Source: Canna indica (lineage: Eukaryota; Streptophyta; Magnoliopsida; Zingiberales; Cannaceae). From it: a DNA stretch of 64,000 bases. This document shows positions 22,328 to 33,183 of the stretch, in pieces. The stretch lies in assembly GCA_034359265.1 (NCBI GenBank), contig CP136890.1:37945001-38009000 (forward strand), given 5' to 3'. Made by a program: the position numbers and the translations under genes. The first letter of the stretch is position 1; each line of letters opens with the position of its first letter. Below the pieces are notes generated by a model. That model did no database searches, was not told where the DNA came from, and saw only the letters and a program-made list of their open reading frames with translations.

Positions 22328-22774
22328 AATGTTTTTCTTCAAAATGAATGTGTTTCAAAACTTGCATTCTAGAAAGTATCATCACACTTATGTATTGCTC
22401 TGTAGTGGGGCTTTGCGACTTATTGATGTTTGCCTTCTATAGGCTTACATTAATGGGGAGGACTATAGTGGTAGATGATACTTGGTTTTATGGCTTTCTT
22501 AGTTTTTATGATGAAACTCATTAATTGTACCTTAATTCTTACCCTTTTTGATTGATGTCAAAAGGGGGAGAAAAAGTAAGGTCACACTTGGTTTTTACGA
22601 TGCATATAGTTAGGGTGAGTTATATAATTAGGGGGAGTTAAAAATGATATGCGCATTGATAGGGGGATCATAAGTCGAGTTATAAGTAGTTAAATGCATA
22701 TGCTAAAGTTCCATATCTTGCATGCCCTTAATTCATGTATGCCTTATGTTTGTCATCATTAAAAAGGGGAAGAT
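22328..22774 (+). other. Sirevirus B 3' noncoding region with several polypurine tracts
   Basis: No env-like ORF is present. Purine tracts occur at about 22560-22575 ('caaaagggggagaaaaag'), about 22630, about 22660 and next to the LTR at 22761-22773 ('aaaaaggggaaga'). The last is the expected plus-strand primer. Repeated tracts at this position are a known Sirevirus feature. Confidence 0.75.
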
Positions 22775-23300
22775 TGTTGGCTTAAGGGTTTCTCCTAAGC
22801 CTCGATCTTTATTTTGATGATAACAAACAAGTATTTAATCCATATCTGAAGTTTTGAGTTCAGGATGAGGTTGCCAAAAGCATGCCAAGTTCGTTCAAAC
22901 GAATCGAAAGAAAAGACCATCAAAGAAATGGAAGAAGAAAACGTCAAAGAAAGGCTCGGGCATAAATCAAATAGATATCTTGTAATATACCCCTAGGACG
23001 ATCTTATCCCAAGCCTAATTGTATAGTTATCCAAGTTAAAACTTAGTAACTAAATCCATAAAAAAGGCATGTAAAAATTTCAAGTAGAAATCAGCCACAG
23101 CCTGCATTCGGTCGACCGGTCGGTCGACCGAACAAGGCAGTACCGTTGGCAGTAGCCAATTCGATTGATCGAATGATACGAAAATGTGGCAGTAGCCGCA
23201 GAAGGCTGCGTCGGTCGACCGACCGAAGCAAAAAATGGGCAGAATGTTCATCGATCGACAAATCGATCGACTGAATTGGAGATCACAAGTCGCGCGACCC
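22775..23300 (+). repeat. 3' LTR of Sirevirus B, truncated
   Basis: It matches the 5' LTR from its first base to 'tcgcgcgaccc', then stops. The palindrome cluster is shorter than in the 5' copy, losing part of the CGGTCGACCG array around 23205-23270. Confidence 0.88.
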
Positions 23301-23734
23301 AAAGCCATAGCTTCATCCTCTCTTAACCGCATGAAAATCCTTGAAAATCAGCATGGTAAGAGAGTTCGGGGGGCCCTAAGGAACTCAATGATCATGACAT
23401 AGTCATGGAGATAGGAGATACTGGTGGAATTAAGCTCATCATTCGACACTCCCATTGTGCATCTGGGTGATCTGGAGCATCGCTTTGCTCAGTTTCATAT
23501 CAACCAGGTGGAATGGAACAGAGGCACAAGAGAATGCCTAGACGAGTACGGTCGACAGATCGATGAGTATGGTCAGATGATCGATGAGCATGGCCGGCGT
23601 GTGGATGAATATGGTCAACGTGTTGACCAGTACGGTCAGCAAGTGGATGAGTACGGTCGTCGGTTTGATGAGATGTATGGTCGGATGGATGAGATGTGGC
23701 AATACTATTAGTCGCATCTACCACCTCCCCCACC

Positions 23735-24253
23735 TAGGGGTGGCAATTTTATCCGCATCCGCTAACTAAAAACCGCATCCGCACCTGATCCGATCCATAT
23801 CCGCAAGTAAAAATGGATATGGATATGAATACGGATTTAGAAAACTTATATCCGTACGGATATGGTGCGGATACGGATATGGCTGTGGATCCGCACCGTA
23901 TCTGCACCGCCTATCCGCGTCTCTGAAATACTATTTTGCCCATATATGTTATTAATATATATAAGAGCTCTATGGTAATTTCATGTCAAGATGAATTTTG
24001 AAGTATATTATATATTTATTTTGGATCAATGAATTGGTAATTTATTGATTTTTTTAATTAAATATATAATTTTAATATATTTTTATTAAATACGGTACGG
24101 ATACGGATGCGGTGCGGATATCCGTATTTGAAGCGGTGCGGATATGGATATCCATATTCACATCCGTAGCGGATACGGTGCGGATACGGATGGGCGGATA
24201 TGGGGTGCAGTGCGGATATGGATAATCCAGTATCCGCTCCGTTGCCATCCCTA
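23735..24253. mobile_element. hAT MITE with 8-bp target duplication
   Basis: It begins TAGGGGTGGCAATTTTATCC and its complement begins TAGGGATGGCAACGGAGCGG. CCCCCACC lies directly on both sides (23727-23734 and 24254-24261), a perfect 8-bp duplication that marks hAT-type transposition. The arms are built from 'gcggatatccgt'-like words, with an AT-rich centre at 23935-24090. The element carries no gene. It sits 23 bp after the stop codon of element A's split ORF. The minus-strand frame at 24072-24260 is a by-product. Confidence 0.92.
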
Positions 24254-24261
24254 CCCCCACC

Positions 24262-24736
24262 TGAGGATGATTAGTATTATTTGATGTTTGATGGTATCCA
24301 GTTTATGGACTTGTTTTAACACTACACTTTGTTTGATCGACTTTATATTTGTATTTGAAACTCCTTGTCATGATCGACTATGGTTTGATGATTAGTAATG
24401 TAAGTATTATTTGATGATTGAATGACATGTTACTGTTTGAAACATGGTAATGTAGTGTTTGCACTTTGCTTGCTATTCTTTTTGATGGATGACAAAAGGG
24501 GGAGAGTTATCATATATAGGATGGCATGATGATAGGGGGAGAGTTAAAAATATATACATAATGATAGGAGGAGCACTAAATACAAAACAAAATGTATACA
24601 TCATTCTTTTTAATGTTCTCATATATCATGCTCTCGTATATCCATCTATAAACTCATGCTTCATACTAATTGACGAATACATTACTTTTTGTTGCTCTTT
24701 ATTGTCAATGGTTTGTCATCATCAAAATGGAGAGAT
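24262..24736 (+). other. 3' noncoding end of element A with polypurine tract
   Basis: T-rich sequence with 'gacaaaagggggagag' at 24491-24506, 'aggaggag' near 24567 and the LTR-adjacent tract AAAATGGAGAGA at 24724-24735. The layout copies the Sirevirus 3' region. No gene seen. Confidence 0.7.
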
Positions 24737-25048
24737 TGTTGGCCGAAGGTTTCTTCCTTCATGCTCTATTCTCTTTATGACTATTTTGAGGATAACAAAC
24801 TAAATCTATTTAACAAAAATTCTTGAAGTGTTCAACGCACGGGATCGATAAATGACAAGTCAAGTTTCATATCTTGCGATCGATCTTGAAACAAACCAAT
24901 GCGTACACCAGAAATGACTTAGACAAATTAAAAGAAAACATAGAAAGTCCCTCAAGTTAAAGCACGCTGAAGAACAAAACTAGGAAACAAAGCGCGCATC
25001 GAGAAGATCAAAAAGAAAATTTTCCAACCTAGGTTCGATCTACCGGTT
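24737..25048 (+). repeat. 3' LTR of element A, truncated
   Basis: It starts TGTTGGCCGAAGGTTTC and follows the 5' LTR until 'cctaggttcg' (about 25040), then changes to LINE sequence. About 1 kb of LTR is missing. Confidence 0.85.
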
Positions 25049-25049
25049 G

Positions 25050-25850
25050 GTCTTTTTATGTTCATTAGCACACAAACTCAGACGAATTTGCCCCTAGATC
25101 CACTATGGGTATAATTGTCTATCTTCAATAGCTTGCCGATAACAACTACTACTTGGGGCAGTATTCGATCTGCTATTAAGGAACTCCATTGGCAAACTTG
25201 GTAGTTGTATCCACACTGGGACCTCCTTGATCACTTCTTTTAGTGGTTGGAAAATATCCTTCCACTGAACAATTTTCAAGAGACAAAGCTTGCACTCTCA
25301 GGAACCTGGGCCATCCCGCAAAAAACATCCCAGTAATCATCTAAATTTTCATATCTAAGTTCATAGAATCCAGCAGATAGGTCTATAATACTGCACTCGG
25401 CCTTTATTTTTCAAATTCTAGGAAGGTTTACTTTAACAACTTCTTTGCTGAAAAATTTACCATATAAAGTCAAGTTACTTCCTCTCCTGGCTTCCTTCAT
25501 ATCAGCTTTCGAGATTGTAACTCTCCCTTTCGCAAAAGCTTGAATCAAATTCACCTTTTCCATCGTCTCTCTTGAATATCTCCAATTCGAGTTGGGATCT
25601 GCTAATCTAAATAGGCTCGCCCATGAGCTCAACTTCCCTCCTAGGTTTTTCACTTTTCCCTCGTCGCCTTCTCCATTTCCTGCGCCTCTAGCCTTCTTTC
25701 CCTCTAATCCAGGCTCTATTTTATTCATTGTTGTCTGATCTAAGGACAATTGATTAGCAATCGTCCGATCAGGAGGCTCCTTTGACCTAGGGATCAGAAT
25801 CGTCTTTGTCATCGAAGTTGCCGTGCTCTCTCACTCATACTTTTCATCCA
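25050..25850 (-). pseudogene. LINE ORF1, N-terminal part
   Basis: The minus-strand frame from 25812 begins MTKTILIPRSKEPPD, then a charged linker, then LSSWASLFRLADPNSNW, typical of the N-terminus of plant LINE ORF1 before its DUF4283-type domain. AFAKGRVTISKADMKEA and GKFFSKEVVKVNLP follow, and the frame stops at 25411. Related sequence continues in broken form to about 25050 (KIKAECSIIDLSAGFYELRY, VFCGMAQVPES). Its C-terminal part and ORF2 start are at 10698-9342, beyond element A. The protein would bind LINE RNA. Confidence 0.75.
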
Positions 25851-26650
25851 TTGTCAACTCATGTATACTTAAAATAATTTAAAATTAATATAGGTGTTCC
25901 CTTAAAAAAATAAATAAATATAGGGATTAACATGGAAATTGCCAACTGAGGTCGATCACCGTGCACGCGTGGATCAATCACCAATTCAATCATATATGAG
26001 CTGCTGCATAATTGTTATGAATTAAACTGTAGGCAGATTCTTGTTCCGATAAACAAAATTAAAGTGGAATTTAGCAGAGACAAGATAAGGACTGGATACA
26101 TATTACATAGTACTGGATTTCTCCACTTGCATGCAAAACATATCTGGGATTCTGATGGAATTTTAATTTCCAATGGGCGGGTTTCTAACACATCCCTAGA
26201 TTTCTTTCCTGATCCCGCATAAAGATACTCGATATTTATGAATACATTTATTATTTATTTGTCTTTACAATTCAAAATACCACGAAAAGTCGATCGATAT
26301 CCGAAAATGTCAGGAGTCAGGCCTCATTATCAAATATATAGACATTTGACAGATTGTTTGTTTATATCTGCTTATGGCTCGTTTGTTACATGAAATAATT
26401 AAGAAGAGAGGATAGGATAATAAAATTTTTAAATATTGTTTGGTGTACTAAACCTGAAATAAATTATTCTAGGCCCCATTACTCTAGATAACAACACTTC
26501 TACCTCTTTGCTCATACATCGACCTTGCTTTGGCAACAATCACTATAAAAAATTGATAATTATCTATACGTAAATAATGCATCATGAATATAACATGAAT
26601 ATGTATTCATATCTGTATTCGCATGAATGCTGCGAAGTCATTTCTACTAT
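25851..26650. other. No gene recognised
   Basis: This may include the LINE 5' leader near 25850. The stretch near 26376-26480 ('ggctcgtttgttacatgaaa') is reminiscent of Harbinger-type MITE ends, but I could not find a matching second end. Confidence 0.4.
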
Positions 26651-27187
26651 ATAGTGCAAGTTTCTTGCTCTTTTTATTGATGCCAAAATGTGGAGAAAAA
26701 TAAATGTTAAGGGGATCGATAGATAATGAGTGATGAAAATTCATACAAATAGTTCAGGGAAGCAATATTATTTAGATATGCATGTTGATAGGGGGAGAAA
26801 TCTCATATTTGACACTATATTATGCGTTAATTGAAATTAATTTTTATAAGTGTTAATTTGTCATCATCAAAAGGAAGAGATTGTTGGGCTAATTAAGGTT
26901 TTCAACCATAATCTTAATTTTGATTTTGATGATAACAAACTCAGAAGTAATGTTTCATTGAGAAATAATTCTAGGTTCCACGCGATGTTCTCAATCAAAA
27001 GATCGATGCAGAATCGAAGAAAATTCTCAAGGACATGGATCAGTGCTCAGTATGGAGATGTAGAGTCTAGGTTTAAAGTCTTTAATTTTGTTGTAAATCC
27101 TTAATGGCGTACGATGATGATGAAAACCTAATTCGAAACTCGAAAACTCGGCCTGAAATTAAGTTTCGGTCAAACTCTGGCTGATCT
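26651..27187 (+). mobile_element. Sirevirus-type 3' end (element I): polypurine tracts and LTR start
   Basis: Purine tracts at 26783-26802 ('gatagggggagaaatctc') and 26869-26880 (AAAAGGAAGAGA) precede an LTR start TGTTGGGCTAATTAAGG at 26882. The LTR continues with 'ttgattttgatgataacaaac', as in the other LTRs, to 27187, where Copia element F begins. The body of element I is missing on the left. Confidence 0.7.
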
Positions 27188-29288
27188 TGTTGGGATGGGA
27201 ATAAGAAGCATAGCGGAAAAAATAATTTAAAAAATCCCGAACACAACGATTTACTTTAGCAATGTTTAAGGAATTCAATCTACGAGTAAAAGGAGAAGAT
27301 ATACCTTATATTACGGATGGTATGACTGCTCCTATCTCCGTTTCAAGACACACACATGCACGTCCTCCAAGAAAAGTCCACATCAAACGCCTTGCAACAA
27401 AGGGGCAGTGAACATCGAGACTCGTTGTAGTAAATGGAGAGACAATCTCGACCCCCAAACGCACCAAGGTGAAGCCGGCCCTTCCACCAAGAACCGAGCA
27501 CCAAAAGGGAGGAAGAGGGGATGAGAAAACCATGGAACAAGGATGAAGATGAACGAATACCTCACTGTCCTCCTTGGACTCCTCCAAGAAGATGAAGTAG
27601 ATGACACACCCAACAGGAAGAGACCTTTAATCGACTTCACAAAACCGAGGAAGGAAGTTTCAGATGGCCGGCTGCCCGGTCACCCAAGGAGATGAAGATG
27701 AGTTCTTGGAGCTTTTCTCTTCAAGAAGTCTCTCAAGAACCAAGCTCTTGTTCTTCTTGAAGATCAATAACCAATTTGCTTAACCCCCTTGAAGAAGGTT
27801 AGGCCATCTATTTATAAGGGGCATAGGTTGCTACCAAGGTAGACTCCCCCTTTTTTAAAAACATCTTTCCTGGATTCAAAGTTCTGGGGTTAGCATCCAA
27901 AATAATAATTTATATTTAATGGATTTCTAGTTAATTCGAAATTAATTAAATCCAACTAAATATAAACTTTAATTTATCTATATAAATTAAATTCTTATTG
28001 ATTATGATTTATCATGTGCCAATTTCTATAATTTAGGGATGTCCTACAAATTAGGGTTACCATTGAATTCCTTCCTCGCGTATTTGTTCCTATAGGAAAG
28101 ATCTTTCTATCATGTCCGTAAACGAGATTCGTGATCGAGTTGCATCATGTCCATGCTAGTAGATATATAGGGCCGCATTCAGACTTTTTCTCATAAGGTC
28201 TAAGGTTATCTTATTGTGTGTGACCCATTGAGCCCCACGCTAAGCCAGCACTGAGTTGTGCATAACGAAGAGTCGGATCTGATATATATAACTACTTCTA
28301 TTCGAATCTTATGAGCCACCACTAAATCCCTTTAGTGTGGTCATGAGAGACTTCACTCACAAGTCAAGATTAACGTCTAGCAACGTGTCATGACTACCCG
28401 GACAGTGTGATGTTCGATCTATAGGGATCGAACGCCCTTCAGTGATTAGTTACTGTGCAACTAAGTCCCTCGATTATAACGTCCCAAAGTCTGCTAGGGT
28501 ACGAAAGAAGTGTCAAACCCTAATATTGATTCATATGTATTTCACTCGCCAAGATGTCGTCCCAATAATGAAACGTCATAAGCATCTTCCTAACTTTCAT
28601 GTCTACTCTAGACAAAGATTCCAAAGTCGACACTTGCAAGGACACATAGGACATTATCTCCTCTCACTAGGAGTAACCGATTCCATATTGGTTGCTCACT
28701 TACCTTCATAAATGCTTTCCCACGCCCAGTAATACTCGGCACCTAACGTTGAGGGCCATGCAGGGAGAGAACCAAAGCAATGGATCGTCACTCATAAGGT
28801 AACCATGACAACCTTAGGTCCAAGGACTGCTTGCACCTACTATCACCCGAGGAACATCCTATTGACACTCATGTAAGGATTACATTATGTGTTCCTCGTG
28901 TAGGTCTATTCAGTGAACTCATTTCCTAATAAGCACCTGCACTTGTACATTAATGAGGACTCATAGGTAACTGTGAGATCAGCTACCCCTTATCGTATAA
29001 GGCATGTACCAAGTGCACCAGTCTATTCGAAATCATTAATACCTCAATTGGTGATCCTACGTCGACTGAGAACATTCAGAACAGGGGCATCTGGATGCTA
29101 AGTCTCACTAGCATGATCTCATCATGGCCTTGGAATCAATTGTCCGGGTTCATGTGGTTCATCATAATCTAATATATACAAAATATAGATGCAGCTTATG
29201 ATGAAAAGATGCCTCATATTACTCATTAACCAAAAAATAATTTCCTACACATCAACATATGATTGGCTCAAGGGCACTATTTCTTTCA
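27188..29288 (-). repeat. 3' LTR of Copia element F
   Basis: On the plus strand it starts TGTTGGGATGGGAATAAG and ends 'gcactatttctttca', so the minus-strand LTR runs TGAAAGAAATAG to CCCATCCCAACA. The first ~500 bp match 39562-40060. Open frames in 27306-27640 and 28442-28711 are inside the LTR and show no family motif. Confidence 0.85.
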
Positions 29289-29300
29289 ATCTCCCACTTT
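29289..29300 (-). promoter_or_regulatory. Polypurine tract of element F
   Basis: The minus strand reads AAAGTGGGAGAT directly before the LTR start TGAAAG, the plus-strand priming site. Confidence 0.8.
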
Positions 29301-30790
29301 CACTTGTAGCCAATCATTATGGTATTTAATAGCCATACAACTCAAGTGGCGATCGAACTGTTGCCGTGGTAATGGTTTTTTGAATGGATCTGTAATATTT
29401 TCATTCGTGCCGACACATTCGATATTTATATCACCACGTCCAACGATCTCTCTGATCAGGTGATACCGCCTCAGGATGTGTTTTGAATTCTGGTGGGATC
29501 TAGGTTCCTTTGTTTGATCAACAACCCCAGTGTTATCACAATAAACAGGGACCAGACCGGCAACCTCAAGAACAAAACCCAGCTCAGAGATAAATTTCTT
29601 TATCCACACTTCTTCCTTTGTGGTTTCGCTTGTAGCGATGTACTCAGCTTCTATCATCGAGTCGGCCACAGTTCCTTGCTTGGAACTTTTCCAACATACT
29701 GTGCCACCATTTAGAGTAAATACATAATCAGAAATGGATTTACTATCATTCGGGTTTGATTGGAAGCTAGAATATGTGTTGCCCTCCAATTTAAAATCTG
29801 ACCCACCATAAATCAGGAGAACATCTTTAGTCCTTCTCAAGTACTAAAGAATGTTCTTTACAGCTTTCCAATCTACCTCTCCAGGATTCGCCTAAAATCT
29901 GCTAGTTACCCCTAGGGCATAAGCGACATCAGGCCGAGTACAGAACATAGCATACATGATGGATCCTACTGCCGAAGCATAAGGGATCTCGCCAATCCTT
30001 TTCCTCCCCTCAGGTGTCTTAGGAGACATCTTCTTGGAAAGAGTGATGCCATGACTCATAGGCAAGTAATCTCTTTTGGTGCCTTCCATGCTAAACCTTG
30101 TAAGCACGGTATCAATATACCGAGACTGGGACAAATCGAGCATCCTTCTAGACCTATCCCTATAAATATTAATGCCGAGTACGTAGGATGTTTCACCTAA
30201 GTCTTTCATGGAGAATTTTTCTGGATAACCATTCTTTCACTGACTGGAGCAGAGGAACATCATTCCCCATGAGCAGTATATCATCCACATACAGCACAAT
30301 AAACACAACGGCGCTCCCACTAACCTTTTTATAGACACAAGGTTTGTCTACATTTTTGATGAAGCCAAACTCTTTGATTGTCTCATCAAAATGGATGTTC
30401 CAACTTCTCAAGGCTTACTTTAGTCCATAAATGGACCTTTGCAATTTGCAAACCATCTTCGGTCCTACCGGAGACACGAATCCTTCCGGTTGAGTCATAT
30501 AGACCTCTTCCTTAAGTTCACCATTGAGGAATGCAGTCTTGACATCCATCTGCCAGATCTCGTAGTCATGATATGTAGCAATGGCTAGCATTATCCTAAT
30601 GGACTTGAGCATGACTACAGGTGAAAAAGTTTCATCATAGTCAAGACCATGCCTTTGAGTGAAACCTTTTGCTACTAGCTTGGCCTTATAGGTCTCCTTC
30701 GGAGTAACTCCTTCGCGTAAGTCAACCAAAGTCAAGACTTTGTTTGTGAACATGGAGTCCATTTCAGATTGCATTGCTTCCTACCATTAT
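29289..30790 (-). pseudogene. Copia reverse transcriptase and RNase H of element F
   Basis: From 30774 the minus strand reads the RT N-terminus (KETYKAKLVAKGFTQRHGLD), IWQMDVKTAFLNGELKEEVY (first Asp), and a stop after KLQRSIYGLK. Next come IVLYVDDILLMGND (catalytic YVDD intact, about 30280-30320), a frameshift near 30205, MKDLGETSYVLGINI and VGSIMYAMFCTRPDVAYALG. RNase H from 29840 reads GGTVCWKSSKQGTVADS, MIEAEYIATSETTKE and VYCDNTGVVDQTKEP, ending at about 29289 next to the polypurine tract. At least two stops and one shift disable it. Confidence 0.88.
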
Positions 30791-32160
30791 TTGCAATCAA
30801 CATCCTTGATTGCTTGATCATAGGATTGCCGATCAACAAATTCCTGGTCATTCTCAATGGTCAGGAATAATCTCTCAGGTTGTCTACGCAATCTTCCTAA
30901 TCTTCGAAAAGCGATTGGAGGTAGTGTTTTTACAATTGGTTCTTCTTATGGACTTTCCACGGATGGTTACGAATTTGCTTGTGGTTGTTGAACTTCATCA
31001 AGCTCAACATCTCTCCTGCTCCCACTTTCCTCGATAAACACTTTTTCTAAGAAAGTGACATACCTATTGACAAACACCTTTTGTTTAGTTTGCGATTAGA
31101 AATAATACCCTAAACTCTCTTTAGGATACCCCCACAAACCTGCACCTAGTTGATTTACCATAAAACTAATCTGAGTATAATTTCTTGACGTACGCGGGGC
31201 AACCCCAAATCTTGAGATGCCTCAGACTTAGTTTCTTGACACTCTATATCTCATATGGTGTACCAGAGACAGACTTTGTGGGAGCCCTATTCAAAAGGTA
31301 GATAGTTGTTTCAAGCGCATATCCCCTAAAGGAAATTTGGAGAACAGTAAAGCAAAGCATGGACCGCATCATGTCTAACAACGTGCGATTCCTCCTTCCA
31401 AATACTCCACTATGTTGTGGTGTACCTGGAGGGGTCCATACGGAGACAATCCCATTGTCTTTTAGATAATGTAAAAACTCAGTGGATAAGTACTCATTGC
31501 CTCAATCTGATCTAAGGGTTTTAATACTTTTTCATATTGGTTTCTCAACCTCAGCCTTATACTCTTTGAACTTTTCAAAAGTATCAGACTTATGTCTCAA
31601 TAGGTAGACATATATATAACTTGATCTATCGTCTGTAATGTGATGAAGTAGGAATACCCACCTCTAGCTTGAGTTGTCATTGGTCCGCAAACATCTGTGT
31701 GGATCAGATCCAACAACTCGGTAGCCCTTTCACTTCGCCTAGTGAAGGGGGACTTTGTCATTTTTTCTTTGAGGCATGATTCATAAGTTTGCATCGATTC
31801 AAAATCGAATGGGTCAAACAACCAATCTTTTTACAACTTGTTAATATGATTCTCATTAATATGACCCAGTCTCAAGTGCCAAAGATAGATGAGGTTCAAA
31901 TTATCTCGTTTCTTCTTGTGCGTCTGTTCGATATGAAAAACATTATCAGTTACATCTAACACCGTCAAACCATTTGAAATGTGTCTAGTTCCATATAATT
32001 CATCAGAATGATATATGTGGTAACAATTGACTTTTAAAGTCATTTCATAGCCTTATTCTAGCAACAAAGTAACAGAAATATTGTTCTTTATTAGAACTGA
32101 AACGTAATAGCAATTGCTCAATTCAATGGTTTTGCCTAATGGCAGATACAAACTAGAAAG
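30791..32160 (-). pseudogene. Copia protease end, pre-integrase and integrase of element F
   Basis: The minus strand begins at 32160 with a protease C-terminal piece (LPLGKTIELSNCYYV), then YLWHLRLGHINENHI (pre-integrase zinc site). The integrase core follows with LIHTDVCGPM (first Asp), GGYSYFIT, KTLRSD followed by a stop where Gly is expected, GNEYLSTEFLHYLKD, and a TPQHSGVFGRRNRTL block in place of the usual NGVxERxNRTL. The tail leads into RT near 30790. The catalytic Glu position is therefore altered and several stops are present. The protease active site is not here; it was lost where element H inserted. Confidence 0.8.
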
Positions 32161-32191
32161 GGGTGTTGAATACCCATGAAGTAGAATTTGT

Positions 32192-33183
32192 TGATCGAAT
32201 ACCCACACTAGAAGGGGGGGTGGTTGAATAGTGTTGGGAAAGTTTTAACTTCTATTCGATTTCTTTCGAGTTCGATCTCTAATGCAACAAAATTAATCAT
32301 GCAACTAAATTGCAATGCTTGACAATTATAAATAACAATTAATATCAATTAGAGTGGTTCGTTGATGACTTTAAGCAATTAGAGTGGTTCTAGTTTGTAT
32401 CATGCAACGATCTTTATAGAGTGGTGGCCGATCTGTGTTTGCGTTGCCTGATGGCCGAACCACTCTAACTAGCAATTTGGTGAACGAGAGTGGCAGATAC
32501 AAACTAGAAAGGGGTGTTGGCCTGATGGTGAACGCGAATCGTTGCCGGAGTTGAGACGAGAAGATCGCTTGTGGAAGATGAAGCTATTGGCGAAGAAAGA
32601 GAGCGCAAATCGATCTTTGAGGGCTTAAATCTCTCTTAGGAATACACTAATCACTATTCAAAGTTATTAAGAGAGGTTAGTGAGGATTATTTATATCCCC
32701 TCACTTGGCAGTACATTCCAACGGGCATTTTTTTACTCGTTGGACGTCGTCCGATCGCTTGCCAATCGATCGTCGATCGACCGACTGATCGATTGCCCAG
32801 CGACTGCAAGCTTACTACCCTTTTCTGGCCACATTTGGTCGACCGCCTGGTCGATCGAATTTCCTATGTTCTTTTCTGACTTCGGGTGGTTGACCAACCA
32901 GTCGACCGAATGTCGAGCTCCCCCTTTCTTCCTTATTTTAGCATCCGTCAGTCAACCAGGAGGTCGACCGAATCTTGGTTGAGGCTATTTTTATACTCGT
33001 TTTGTTGCGCGCTTTGTTTTTGGGTTCCATTACCAAATTTTGACTTGGATGACATTACAAGTAGGCTTAGGATTTATTCCTTGAGGTATATTACATGAAA
33101 TCTACTTAGAAATCAATCTATAAATTCTACAAGATTTACGTTGGAGCCCTTTTTGCCAATTTTTTGTATTTCTCCGAGCGAAG
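32192..33183 (-). repeat. 3' LTR of Sirevirus H, rearranged
   Basis: The outer end 'acccacactagaagg' and 'ttgaatagtgttggg' match the 5' LTR at 36323. Between 32340 and 32530 the order is scrambled. 'agagtggttc' is repeated, and 'ggcagatacaaactagaaag' (32493) duplicates element F protease sequence at 32142. Palindromic 'cgatcgaccg' words lie at 32770-32975. The start of the LTR and the polypurine tract are gone. Confidence 0.75.

Larger units (their letters stand above)
16195..23300 (+). mobile_element. Sirevirus-type Copia element B, nested in element A
   Basis: The 5' LTR is 16195-17640, followed by the primer site 17643-17654, gag, protease, integrase, RT and RNase H in Copia order. Several polypurine tracts and a 3' LTR start at 22775 follow. 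The 3' LTR stops at 23300, at a point matching about 16745 of the 5' LTR, where element A sequence resumes; the end of the LTR has been deleted. I count about 16 differences in the first ~350 aligned LTR bases, about 14 of them transitions. The coiled coil in Gag and multiple polypurine tracts are recognised Sirevirus traits. Confidence 0.9.
15505..23711 (+). pseudogene. 'Putative plant transposon protein' domain ORF with C-terminal DEYG heptads, split by Sirevirus B
   Basis: The first part (15505-16194) starts MAPKTNLSSLPDYLLTSIG directly after a likely splice acceptor. It shifts frame, then reads NLGDLEQYDIRGKLASMGW, ITESGIRDAFGFPLLG and VLFFAMSRIPIDVP, ending LPYASVISHFI; there is a stop near 15981. 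This order resembles the plant domain known as 'putative plant transposon protein', common in large non-autonomous LTR elements and of unknown function. Sirevirus B interrupts it. In the second part (23301-23711), SSLNRMKIL and KRVRGALRN come first, two stops follow, then HLGDLEHRFAQFHINQVEW and seven heptads of the form DEYGRQI, DEYGQMI, DEHGRRV to DEMYGRM, ending at a TAG. The heptads predict a coiled coil. Confidence 0.6.
10699..25048 (+). mobile_element. LTR element A: non-autonomous gag-carrying retroelement with nested insertions
   Basis: The 5' LTR is 10699-12057, the primer site 12060-12071, gag 12115-13437, the conserved noncoding block 13438 to about 14690, and a split ORF 15505-16194 plus 23301-23711. 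The 3' end has a polypurine tract at 24724-24735 and a truncated 3' LTR from 24737. No protease, integrase or RT belonging to this element was found. Sirevirus B (16195-23300) and a hAT MITE (23735-24253) lie inside it. It sits in a minus-strand LINE whose ORF1 is found on both sides. Aligning the two LTR starts by eye gives about 27 differences in about 310 bp. Confidence 0.85.

Noticed and set aside
23500..23733. His-rich minus-strand frame
   Set aside because: Antisense of the DEYG heptad coding region.
24072..24260. 62-residue minus-strand frame in the hAT MITE
   Set aside because: Consists of the MITE's repeated words; the element is non-coding.
26376..26480. Harbinger-type MITE end
   Set aside because: Only one reminiscent end was found and no inverted partner or target duplication.
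27306..27640. Three overlapping minus-strand frames
   Set aside because: Lie wholly inside the 3' LTR of element F, and the other LTR copy has diverged without preserving a frame.
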